DNA of 64,000 bases from Acanthochromis polyacanthus (lineage: Eukaryota > Chordata > Actinopteri > Pomacentridae), in the NCBI RefSeq assembly GCF_021347895.1, contig NC_067115.1:7898064-7962063 (forward strand). The letters are read 5' to 3'. Positions 38,801 to 49,485 of this stretch are shown one piece after another. The notes beneath the pieces were generated by a model. That model searched no databases, was not told the origin of the DNA, and worked only from the letters and a program-made list of their open reading frames with translations. The first letter of the stretch is position 1. Each line of letters starts with the position of its first letter. The translations under genes were made by a program, and so were the position numbers.

Positions 38801-41800
38801 AGGCCTTGTTCCTTCTTGCCGCCGCATGGTCATAAAACTTTTTCCTTCCTCAGCCACACCCAGATGCTGTGGCAGCAGGTCTTGAAGCCTTCACCTTAGG
38901 CTCCACCTACAGCTTCCTCAAGGGCACACTCTCTCTCTCCCATTCCTCCCAGTCACATAAACATGCTAACAGAAAGAAAGAATGTGTGAAAATCAACACA
39001 AATTGCAGTTTGGCTCCTGCATACAGTGTCCTGCTTTTTGTATTCTTCTCCTGGATTTAGTCTAAATCTCACCCTTTTGGGTTGTATTCCTAAGCATACT
39101 TAGATCAGGTATTGAAAAGCTGATACCCAGTTTGTTGTTTGTGAGGAGCAAAAACTATAAAGCAAATTTGATCCATAGATAGCGGCAGAATCAACAAATG
39201 TAGGAGGAAATTTCAGTATAAATTAAAAAGTCTCTAAACGTTTCTTTTCTTTTTTTATGGTCATAAACTTGACTATTTTACTGTTCAGAGTCGGAGGTAT
39301 TTTAACCATTTCTTCCCTTACCTTGATTGCTAAGGGCTCTTTGACGCTGCCTTTAAGGGTTTTCTTAAGTGTAAATCCAAGATAAGCAGCAAAACCTCAA
39401 TATTTGAGGGAAGATTTTGAGGAAACCTTAAGACTTAAGGGGATTTCGTGCATTTATTTTTGATGTGGTCTGAATTCTGTTGATGAACTTCCCTCTTTAT
39501 TATGCTTTCCTAAACATCTTCTCATGTTAGACCTAATGTTGAGGGGCTAATTCTGTGAAGCCAGAATGGGAAAAATAGTCACAGTTTTAGGGGTCATGGT
39601 ATAAAAAAATCTGGAGGGGGAAAAGGCATTCTCAGGAGGTTGCAGGACAGCTTTGTGCCATTTTGTTGATATAGTCTGAATTCAGTTAATGATTTTTGAC
39701 CCCTATTTTTGATGTTTTTTCTAAACATTTTACCTATGTTTACCATAGATTGAGGAACTTGCCAAGGGCTACTTAAAGGGATTTCTTAAGTGTTCGACAA
39801 AAACAAGAAGCAAACCTTAAATATTTAAGTGACCATTTTAACACAACCTAGATGAGAAGATTAAAGAGTGTTTCGTGCATTATTTTTTTCTGATTTGAAT
39901 TCAATCATCAGTTGAATTCAGTTGATGATTTCCCCCCTTTTGGCACTTTTCCTGAACATTTTCTAATGTCCTCCTTAGATCAGATGTTGAGGAGCTGAAA
40001 AATAGTCTTAGTTTGAAGGGTCATGGTGGAAAATGTAGAGGTGTGAAAGAGAGGCCATTATTCCTTTTACTACCTCACAAAGTTACCCAATAGCTAGAAA
40101 AAAGTGACAATTGAAAAGCAAACTGATCAGAGGAGGAACTGTTAAAAATACGCTGAAACTACTAAGTATGTCTGTTCCACAAATAGCAGCAGAAACGACA
40201 AATGTGGGACGGAATTGCAGCTTAAATGGCTTCTCGAGGTCTGAAAGGTTTTTTTCCTTATTTATAGCCATGAACCAAGTTGTTGTTCAGATAGAATCAG
40301 AGGTACCTTTAACAGTTCTTTTCTTTACTTTGATTGCTAAAGTCTTTTGTTAAATTTAAAACAAAGATGAGAAGCAAACCTTAAATATTTAAGTGAACAT
40401 TTTAAGGAAACCTCAAGGAGAAGACTTGAGGGTGTTGTGTTCATTTTTCTGATTTGGTCTAAATTCTACTGACTAATTTTCCCCTTTTGAGTGTTTTTCC
40501 TAAACATTCTTCATTGTCAGCCTTAAAGCAGGTATTAAAAATCTGATGTTTTGAAAAGTGGTCCCAGTTTTTAGGATCTTGGTAGAAAGTGTGGAGGTCA
40601 AAACAGAATGGAGTCTCAGGAGGTTGCTGGACAACAAGGCTAAACACTTGCAGCTACTTTATTTGGAGCTAATTAAAAACAAAAGTGTCGAGGGTCACCA
40701 TTATCGCCGCCCACTCATAGCTGTGGAGCCGTCCCCCTGCTATTTAATTGCCATCTCAGTGCAGCAGTTCAGGCGGTGGATTATCGGCGCTGTGACGCTC
40801 TGGCGGTGACGGTGGCAGTGAACTGGGTCAGCCCACCGGGGAGCAGGTGCGGAGAACACCTTGTCCCAGCAAGGGAGGCATAAGGCTTCCTAATTAGTCC
40901 CCCCCTCCAGAGAGGAAATACGATGATGCAGCGCTTCTCCGTCGCGGCCCACGGCTTCATTGTGCAGATGGTGTCATTAATCTCGAAGACCCGCTGCAAG
41001 AAAGGAGAACATTTAAGCTGAAACTTACTGTCCTCGCACAGCCCCTTCATCTTCTGTCCCCAATGTCTCAAAGGCGGGATGATGAAACACTGAGTCTGCT
41101 TGTGTGTACCGTTTAACTGTGCTAACAGATGAAACGGATTGATCAGACATCTTCTCTCCTCACTGCTGCTTTGTCTCGTTTTTGCAGATGGGAAGTTCGG
41201 CGCCAAAATGCAGGTCAACATTCAGAATGATGGGCCTGTTACTATTGAGCTCACATCTCCGACTGGTCCCACAGACCCCAAACAGGTAAACAGGGAAGTC
41301 GTCAGTGGATGCAGTCTGTTTTTTATACATGGAATTAAATTAGCAGAAAAAAACAACGCACAACACACCTTAGGTTTCCTCTTAAGATGGTCTGGCTCCA
41401 CTTTACTAAAAGAAGAGAAACACCCCGGCTTGTTTGTATGTCGAGGTAGGCAAAGGATGCAGCTTCATGTTCTTTAAAATAGCGATGAATGGAGTTATTT
41501 TAGTAGATGAGCCATCAAAATGGAAAATTCACCTAAAACACTAGCGGTGCTGCCTCACTGCACAACATAAATTTGCAGCAGAACTTTGACATTTTCAGTG
41601 TGGAGTGTTGCTGTTTGAAAGGAGAGGAGAAAGACATCTGAACTAAGCAGCCAGAAGCCAAGATTATTCAAGGTTTCATTTCAGTTTTTCCTCAGCTGAC
41701 TGATTTTCTCAAGGGTGTTTCACAAAATGTTTCCTTACTAAATTCGTTCACTGCATCAGAAGAGATTCTACAGCAGCAATTTTTTTATAGTCTCAGCGTA

Positions 41801-44800
41801 GACCACTTGTTTAAGTATTTAATTAATATTATCTCCCCCAAAAAGTTGATGTACAGATTGTGCTAAAGGTGGAGAAGGGAAAACCGATAAGCCACCAAGC
41901 TGATCAGCTCAGAGGAAGATGATATTTCTGATACTAAAAAGCAAACTTGATCCACAAATAACAGCAGTAAAAAATGTGGGATGAAATTTCAACAAGAATT
42001 AATTCAAGAAGTTGTTTTTTTAATTTATGGCCATAAACTCAACTATGTTGCAGGGGAGTCATTTTTTTATGTGCAAAATTAAGATTGCGTTCGAAATTGC
42101 ATTCTTTTTTGTTTTTTTACTCAGAAGCTGTCCTCACAAAGTACCTCCTATTTAATTAATGCAGTACATATACAATTGGGACATACTACTTGGTCATAAA
42201 AATTCCTTAAACTTATTTATACTCATGTGAAGACTGTGATTTAACTGTGCAGAGAATTGTGGGTCAGAAAGACTAGAAAAGCGTGCTGGGTGGCAAACTG
42301 CAAAATCTGACTGGATGTTTTAGGACATTTTGGTGTTTTTGTCATAGTACATGTGACATGTCATAATAAGTCATTTTCTGGCATACTATATAGTATGAGT
42401 AGTATGGATATTGGAACAAACCCCAAATTAAGAAGAACGCCTTAAATACTTAAACATTTGAAGGGACTCTTAAGGAGAAGACTTAAGGGTGTTTTGTGCT
42501 CTGGCTTGCAATTTTTTCTAATTTAGTCTGAATTCTATTAATGATTTTCCCCCTTTTTTGGCATTTTTCATTAACTTTTTGCATGTATAACGTGGATCAG
42601 CCTCAAGGATCTTTAAGTAAAAGACTTAAGGGTGTTTTGTCCTACTGGCCACAGACTCTTTGGTGAAGGTTTTGTGAGATTTTTTCTGAGAGTTACACAT
42701 CATCTTCAAAGCAAGAATATAAAAATTTCTGTTTTTTGTTCTACTAGTATACAAAAATGATGATTAGCTGCAGCTCTTTGCAAAGCTGTAAGTCGTGTGA
42801 TGTGTTGAGGAGTTCTTTTGTTTCCTATGTTGAACACTGGGTGGTGATATTTGCTCTTGTTCAGTGGCTCTTGTTTCTTTAGAGCACAGAGTTTTTAATG
42901 ACTCAAAGAAGAAAACGATCATCCACACACAGAATTGTAGAAGCTGTTGGTTATTTTCCAGTTTGTTGTTTATGTAAGTGCAAATTATACATATGACTCG
43001 AGCTCAGCCTTATTTTTGAGGCTGACATCAAAGTTGTGCCCGCGGCCACCCAATTTTTTTAAGTTGTAAGAAGACAAAAAAAAAATGCAACTGCAGGAAA
43101 ACATCTGCACACTTTTAGGCTCCAAATAATTAATTTAATTCTCTTCAAAGGCAGCGTTTCTGTCCAAAAGAGCTTTCTCAGGAGTGAACCAAAGCGTACC
43201 CGTACAAGGGGCATTTTTTGTTTTCTCGTTGCCTGCTGACCAGCAGGTGATAATGATTTGATTACTGCCTCTTTTAGAAATTCCTCTTGGATACTTGAGT
43301 GAGGAAAATCTGTGTTGCCTTTGAAGAAAATGCTAAATTAAATTAAGTTTGTTAAATTAGAGCCCCAAAGTGTGCAGACCTTTTCTGACCTGCCCTGATG
43401 ATTAAAAACATACAATTTGAATAGGAATTCCATAAATTTGAGATTCCTATACTTCAGAGTACTAGCATTGCTCACGGGCCCACAAATGCACAACAGATTC
43501 AAAATGAAATGAAAATGCATCCTGTTAAATAATCATCTGAAGCAAAGTGTGTGCCGTTGGGTTTTTATATAAAGAAAGGATCAAAAGTTTGTGTGCATTG
43601 TGAAAGGTGTCGCTCATCGTGACAAACTCAAAGAAACATCGCCCACCTCTGCACTTCCCCTTCAGCTGAAAGCACTTTTTAGCTGCTTTCATGTTACCTG
43701 CTCAACACTGAGGAGCGTTTAGCAGCTAAAGAGATGTAGGCCTGTCTCGAGAGGCTGAAAAGTAACTTAAAGGAGAACAAAACAAATAGTGATGCTGCTC
43801 TGTGTCTGCTGGATGTGTAATTAGCCACCTGTTTGCTCATATGTCCACCATTACTGCTTTATTAGTGCAGCTGCAAGTGGGCAAGAAACAATGAAGGATA
43901 ATCCCAGTTTATTGGAGCCTGCTGCAGCTCCTATTAATGTCTGTTGTGTTTAATAGAACACAGAAATTAGATGTCAGCCTTCATCTTGCTTCTCAGTTTG
44001 AGCATCCTAGAATCCTCTTCTCACGTCTTATTTTAAAGATCCAATATAAGAGAGAAGGTTTGAGGCAACAACATCTAACTGAATGAGACATCCTTGCTTT
44101 GAAGCTGTGTTTTAAAGCGATGTCAGTTAAATACAACATGTAGCACAGCTGCATCATCAGTCCAGTCGTTGTTATTTATGGATCTCAGATGACAGAGAAC
44201 AGTTTTCATTACAATTCACAACATTTATTCTGTGCTGATGAAGAATGAAGTGTGAACTGAGCAGTTTCAGAAAGACAAAACAGAACTGTAAGCACTAAGC
44301 AACAATCACGTCCTGATGATTGACGTGTGCCTTTGCCACCTCTTCCACCCTTCGCCGAGCCGGACTGATTCACCGTGTTCTCACTCAGTCGCGTAGTGGA
44401 GCTGAAAGTCCCCCGACTTGGCTCAGTCGAGTGTATGAGTGATGTGGGCGACAGGCTGTTATGTGTGGGCTTCAGATGATTGGCAGCTCAGGCCCACATT
44501 CACAGGCTTTGGGGAGCTCGCTGCAGCCACTTCACCCTCTGCAGCGCCGGCCAGGATCAGAAATACTGTACGTGTACTGTATAAAACAAACCTAGACGCC
44601 TTGTCCTGAGCTGACTCTTGGATTCTGACACTGTGCACTAGAATCAGAAAGGCTTACTATGTAATTTGATTTTGACTGTCTGACAGGTTTTCATTAGCAG
44701 GTGACTTGATTCTTTTTATTTCTTCTGATGAGCTCAGTATTGAACCTCAAGACTCTGTTGTTGCTGCCAGAATGAGTACCAGAAGAATGAATCAAATGTC

Positions 44801-47800
44801 TGATAACATTCGGCGTACAAAGTTATTGATTTTCATAAGCAATTTCTGTTTTGTTTTTTTTCTACTGTCACATTCTTCCTCACTGTTGGCTCATTTCTCC
44901 ACTGCAGTACAAAGACCCTGCGCCTCTGTGGAAACGGAACATTTGTGAAAGAGAGCGAATTTAAAACTGTCCATTGATCTGTGTGACTCAATTATTCTGA
45001 AAAAAGTTCAGTTTCTTTGATTGATTTTGACAAAAACAAATCTCTTGAAATCAACATATGTAACATTTTCCAAGCGCCCACAGCTGTTACCAATACTGGG
45101 AAAAAAATACTGAGTCGATATGTTATAGACATTTTTAGCACTTTAGATTTTTAATTTGCTTCCATGCTTTCCTCCTCTCTCTTCTGTGTAAATACAACCT
45201 GCAGTTCACTGTGCTTGCACTAGCCATTCGCCACTTCGCCAAAGGCGAAGCCTTCCTCAGGATGGTGAAGCCATTTTTAGCATGTTCAGCCACGGTGGCG
45301 AAGCTAATTTTGCCTAATAAATGTGAAAACTTTTTCATAATTTGCCGAGCAATAATCAAAGAAAATAACAAACTGCGTCTCCTTTACTGAAGAGCACTAC
45401 CGAGTATAACCGGAACGACCCGAATGCTTCTGATCTTTAATAGATGCACACTGTCACTTGTCTCGTCTCAGCCAATCAGAAAAAAAAGATTCAGACTACA
45501 GCTCTCGCTCACTTCCCTCATCCCCAATCCCCTGGTCCTTGTGCATCCAAACTTGTTAACCCATGCATTTTTTCTTCCTGTATTATTGCTATTCAGGCCC
45601 TCAGCCGCTATTTGGCTGGCAATTAATTGGTCATTTCATTGTTTTTGAATCTGTCCATTACGTTCTCAATTGAGTGATTAATTATCTGTTCTATAAACTG
45701 TCAGAAAAGGGTGAAAAATATATTGTATCAGTATTTCCCAAAGCCCAAGATGATGTCCTCAACTGTCTTGTCTTTTGTCCACAACTTCACGCACCGCAGT
45801 ACAGATAAAAATGTGAAAAAATGTGGCTAAATGTGGGTAAACAAAATTCTAGCACTTTAGCCACAGTGGCTAGAGACAAATTTTCCCTAGTGCAAGCACG
45901 AGTTCAGCAGAAAAGTCTGAATTTTTGTAATGTAACTGCTGGTCACTAATGACTGCATGGTAGCACCAAGGAGTGTAGATTTTATTTTAGTTTTTTACGC
46001 TGTCTCTTTAGTGGAACTGGTTCGTGTAGAACAACATGATTTTAACAAACCATTGCAGTTTTATGCTTAGATTTGGCTTAGTTTTGCAATGGGTATGTTA
46101 CAGCCTCGGTTTCTGGTTCTGATAAATGGTATAATCATTGATCCCAGAGGGGAAATTTACATGTTACGGTTGCTTACATTCAAAATCTAAGAAATAGAAA
46201 CAGTACAAAAAATATGACTGATTTCCTGTGGCGCTGTCTGGTGCTGATCTTGGTGGAATTTGCCTGTTACTGAATGAACGCCTGTGTCTGACCAGCATGT
46301 CATGGAGTGGGTGTGAGACGTTGTCTAAGATGATATTAACAATCGTGTCTCTACATACTGTAGATATGTTACTTTTAATGTTTTAATTTGTTTCAGTACT
46401 TTGTCGTGGTCTCTGCTCTGTGTAAACATAGCCTGCAGTTCAGCTGAGTAGGCCCAGAACTTTTTTCCTTTTTTATGTGCTAAGGAATGCAAATTTAGTT
46501 TTTTTTACAGACTCTAATCAGAGTGAATGTTTTTTGGTAATTTTTTAGAAAGGAATATGTAGAATAAAGCTATTTTATTTACATTTCACAATTTTAAGCT
46601 TAATTTTCTGATGTAAAGCTGAAAATCTGATGATTCTATTTGTTTGTACAGTTTTTGGCTTTAATGAATGGCATAATTTTGATGATTTTTTAAAAATAAC
46701 ACGCCTTTCAAACTTGCTGTCGGCTTTTGGGGTTCAGAGGGTGAGGCCATGCAAAATGAATGACAGATATTTCCTCTCTGTGACACCAATGCTCTTCGCT
46801 CAGCTTCTTCCTTCAACATCTGAATGAGGTTCATGTATCCATCTTCCCAAACTGACTCTGCTCACTATGGTAGAACCCAGATGAAGTCCTGCTGCCTTGG
46901 CTTCAGGCCTGCTTTGGCTTGGTGGGCTTGGCTGGCGAGCCCAAGGGGAGGGATATTAAGCAGTCCTCAGAATTTTAATCTTGTCTGTTTGGGATGTTTT
47001 GCTGTGGGGGCCGAGGAGCCAAAGCCAAGGCTGAACATGAGGGATAAAAGGCCAGCCAATAGGCTAAGCTTGGCACGGTAGGGAGGAGGGAAATGAAGCA
47101 ACAGCCAACAGACACTGTTCCTTTCTTTCCATGAATTGTGGATTTAGTCCACTGCAGGGTCAAGCAGCCAGAAAACAATGGAGTTATCCAGAGCAATGAA
47201 AATCATCCTGTTCTCTGGAGGCTGCGTTCGATACCAGCGCCGTCCTGAGTTTTTCTGTTTGTTCATTTTTCTGTTTTTTGGTTTGGGGTCTGGATTGAAA
47301 CCCGACATGCACCAGAATTATGTAATGTCTGATCATTTCGCTCAGGCTTTCAGCAGGTTCAGAAACATTGATTACTTTATGGCATGGATATGTTTCCTCA
47401 CAGTGTTCAGTGTGTCATCAGAACGTTTGTGTCCCCAGCAGGCCTGACTTTGATGCTACAGCATGTTAAAGGCTTTGCCTTTTTTTGGTACTCTTTAAAT
47501 AATGTAATGTCTTACGCAATGCTCTTGATTTTTAGCATGACATTTAGTTCATAAATATTTCCCCGGCAGCCATAAAAGTTTCAGCATCTGTGTTTACAAG
47601 CCTCTTTCGGATGACGCGTAGCTTCATCATTACAGTAAAGAGCACAGCGAGGATGGAGGAGGAGGAGGAGGCTTTGATTGGCTTTGAGTGAGAGTGAGTG
47701 CATCCAGTCACAACAATAGACTCATTGAGGCGATCATATGACAGCTGAGAATAGCAGCAGTCATGTATTCATGGAGCGGCGGCCTGCCGTCGCTCCTCCT

Positions 47801-49485
47801 TTGTGTAATTAATTATACTAATTCTTATGCATGTCGGGACCTCTGGGCCACCACTGAACATACTGCAAAGGTCATGATCTGCAAGTCATGATGCAGCATG
47901 TTCATGGTGCGACCACTGAGACTGATAAAATTTCAGCTCAGCCAAAAGGGGAAATGTTAGATTTTACAAGTTAAATTTCAGAAAAAAAAATCTCATGAAT
48001 TCTTTTATTGAGAGTTTAACACTGAAAAGCTCAGCTAATCTGATTCACCAGGACTCTGTGGATGTGGCTTGTGTGCTTACATCGTATCAATAATAATATT
48101 ATTAACAACAAATTAAAATATCTGCCTTGATTTCTCCTTTCAGGGACTCTGAATAATAATGAGAATGTGTGTTCCGTTATCTTGTTTGTCTTCTTCTTTT
48201 CCTTTCGGCTTTTCCCTTCAGGGGTCGCCACAGCGAATCAATTGCCTCCATCTAACCCTGTCTTCTGCATCCTCTTCTCTCACACCAACTACCTTCATGT
48301 CCTCTTTAACCACATCTCGGTTATCTTGTTTGTATGCGTATAAAATAAGTAAATAAAAACAGCAGTCCACCATAATGTACTTGCAATAATGTTGGACAAA
48401 CCGTACAATCCAGGAATCAAATAATGGGTATTGTAACCTGCTAAGCCCCAGGCAATTTTGTGATGTTTTTATCCCCCGCCGGCCGTAGGCACGAAGGGGG
48501 ATACTGGCGTGGGCACATCTGTCCGTACGTCCGCATTTCGTTTCCGGAGCATATCTCACAAACTACTTGAGGGATTTCATTCATATTGCACCCAGGCCAT
48601 CTCTATATAGTATAGATGTGCCTTTTGGGGTGCATGACCTTGACCTGATTTTCAAGGTCATAGTGAGGCACTTCAAATATTTTTTGGTTTCCAGATCATA
48701 GCTCAGAAACTACTTGAGGGATTTCATTCATATTGCCTGTTGGTAATGTAGATGTGGTTTTTGGGGTGTATGACCTTGACCTGACTGATTTTTTTTAAAA
48801 ATTGTAGTGAAGATGTATCATTTTGTAGGTGTATCGTCCAGTATATATTATTATTTCTTGCACTTAGAGGTACTATATATAAGGCGGGGGATGTTTATTT
48901 GCTCCTGTCATGTTTTTCCTCACATCTAGTTTGAACTCTGTGTAGCTCTGCCTACTGCTTCTAGGTGAACCATTCAGAATAAGCAGCTGCCTCTTATTTG
49001 CTTTCTACAGCTGCTTCTGCTAACTCTAAAATGTTTGAGCCGACAGCAAAACTCACCAAATGTTCTGCTGTTGGCTACAAGAGTGAACACAAGAGTCTTC
49101 ATGCACTCCCAACATTTGAAAATCAGATTCTGTGGACACATGACAGTTTAATTAATGTGCTGAACGAGGGCACAATACTAGACCTTTAAATGATGTAAAG
49201 TTTTAAAAAATCTGCCTTTAAGCAACTTAAAAAGCAAGTAGTGATTGTTTATGACATAAATTATACATGATGAGGACACATGAAAGACACCGAGTTAAAG
49301 AGCCTTTTCTGTTTCTGGTGTTTCCTCAGCTGTCAAAGCAGGAGAAGCAGCAGCAGAGGAAGGAGAAGACGCGCTCCAAGGGCCCGTCAGACTCGAGCAG
49401 GGATAAAGGCGCCCTACGATCCCGTCAGGACCCCAACGCCAGCAGTGGAGCGGAGGGTGACGTGTCATCGGAGAGGGAGCCTTAG
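35810..49485 (+). CDS. dtd1: D-aminoacyl-tRNA deacylase 1
   Basis: Complete in five exons: 35810-35852, 37688-37778, 38339-38574, 41188-41285, 49330-49485; about 207 aa (human about 209). It hydrolyses D-aminoacyl-tRNA (and glycine mischarged on tRNA-Ala), recycling tRNA and guarding chirality in translation. Seen: MKAIVQRVTKASVT (Gly-cis-Pro-fold N-terminus), GRGLCVLLGIS, the active-site motif SQFTL in VLCVSQFTLHCVLKGNKPDF, and the second signature NDGPVTIEL in exon 4. The last exon encodes a charged tail, LSKQEKQQQRKEKTR to SSGAEGDVSSEREP, nearly identical to human DTD1 (also known as DUE-B, whose tail is linked to DNA binding). All junctions are GT/AG. The codon split at exon 2/3 reads Ile rather than the Met I recall from human. 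Initiator ATG sits in ACAACAATGA. Confidence 0.97.
35853..37687 (+). other. dtd1 intron 1
   Basis: The first 200 bp is CpG-rich, continuing the promoter island, with GCTAACTGAGCTAGCTGGGTTAGC-like repeats of the word GCTAAC. The remainder is AT-rich with no recognisable element. Confidence 0.6.
37805..38230 (-). repeat. dtd1 intron 2 repeat fragments
   Basis: 37805-37960 (AAGTACATGTACTCAAATGC, TTATTTGACAGATGTAGTTT) is a reversed fragment of the AGTAAAAGTACC MITE family seen at 15680-16370. It is followed by ATGAAACTTTATTAATCCCA then AAGGAAATTC at about 37961, a tail common in fish interspersed repeats. Degenerate sequence continues to about 38230. Confidence 0.55.
39110..40640. repeat. Diverged long tandem-like repeat, dtd1 intron 3
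   Basis: Ordered boxes recur: CACAAATAGCAGCAGAA...AATGTGGGA (39175, 40190), TTTCGTGCATTTATTTT plus TGGTCTGAATTCTGTTGATG (39445, 39870, 40440), CCTAAACAT-TTCT (39510, 39720, 39950, 40500), and TCTCAGGAGGTTGC-GGACA (39630, 40612). Spacing of corresponding boxes is roughly 0.5-1.0 kb. A further copy lies past exon 4 at 41870-42660. Heavily diverged and non-coding. Confidence 0.65.
40660..41187. other. GC-richer unique island before dtd1 exon 4
   Basis: Embedded between copies of the AT-rich repeat, this stretch has balanced composition and unique-looking sequence (GGTGGATTATCGGCGCTGTG, GCGCTTCTCCGTCGCGGCCC, GTGTCATTAATCTCGAAGAC). No exon with valid frame and splice sites is apparent. It could be a conserved non-coding regulatory block, which comparison with other fish would show. 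Confidence 0.3.
41870..42660. repeat. Diverged repeat copy in dtd1 intron 4
   Basis: Same boxes as 39110-40640: AACTTGATCCACAAATAACA, AATGTGGGATGAAATTTCAA, TTAGTCTGAATTCTATTAAT, CTTAAGGGTGTTTTGT. Its presence on both sides of exon 4 suggests the repeat array predates or was split around the exon region. Confidence 0.6.
42661..44640 (+). other. dtd1 intron 4, first part, no gene
   Basis: Mostly unique-looking sequence. A moderately GC-rich stretch at 44330-44540 has no valid exon. No repeat family recognised. Confidence 0.5.
44700..46740 (+). repeat. Dispersed repeat pieces flanking a TIR element
   Basis: 44860-44950 (CACTGCAGTACAAAGACCC, CGCCTCTGTGGAAACGGAAC) and about 46390-46720 (TAGCCTGCAGTTCAGCTGAG, GAATAAAGCTATTTT, TTTTAAGCTTAATTTTCTGA) match ordered parts of 53880-54560. 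The element at 45207-45902 lies between them. Confidence 0.55.
45207..45902. mobile_element. MITE-like element with GTGCTTGCACTAG termini
   Basis: Left end GTGCTTGCACTAGCC (about 45209) and right end CTAGTGCAAGCAC (ending about 45901) are inverted. AGTTCA on the left outer side and AGTTCA on the right form a candidate target duplication of 6 bp or more. The interior 45510-45902 matches 20192-20567. No coding capacity; probably hAT-related. Confidence 0.65.
46741..48199 (+). other. dtd1 intron 4, later part, no gene
   Basis: Unique-looking. 47790-47840 holds GTGTAATTAATTATACTAAT followed by TCTTATGCAT, clustered homeodomain/POU-like words that could belong to an enhancer. No exon recognised. 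Confidence 0.35.
48200..48320. repeat. Common fish repeat fragment (GGGGTCGCCACAGCGAATCA)
   Basis: TTCCTTTCGGCTTTTCCCTT, CAGGGGTCGCCACAGCGAAT, TGCCTCCATCTAACCCTGTC are words I recognise from a frequent teleost interspersed repeat. Only about 120 bp remains. Confidence 0.7.
48471..48892. mobile_element. DNA-transposon-like repeat with ATCCCCCGCC termini
   Basis: Inverted termini ATCCCCCGCC (48471) and GGCGGGGGAT (ending 48892). Inside, a unit is repeated: ATCTCACAAACTACTTGAGG then GATTTCATTCATATTGC at about 48550, and again at about 48697, each followed by TTTTGGGGTGYATGACCTTG. Non-coding, about 420 bp. 48893-49329 is plain intron. Confidence 0.7.

Noticed and set aside
40781..41221. 146-codon minus-strand open frame overlapping dtd1 exon 4
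   Set aside because: Antisense to a conserved exon, no domain, no splice or start context. Kept only as a possible non-coding block.
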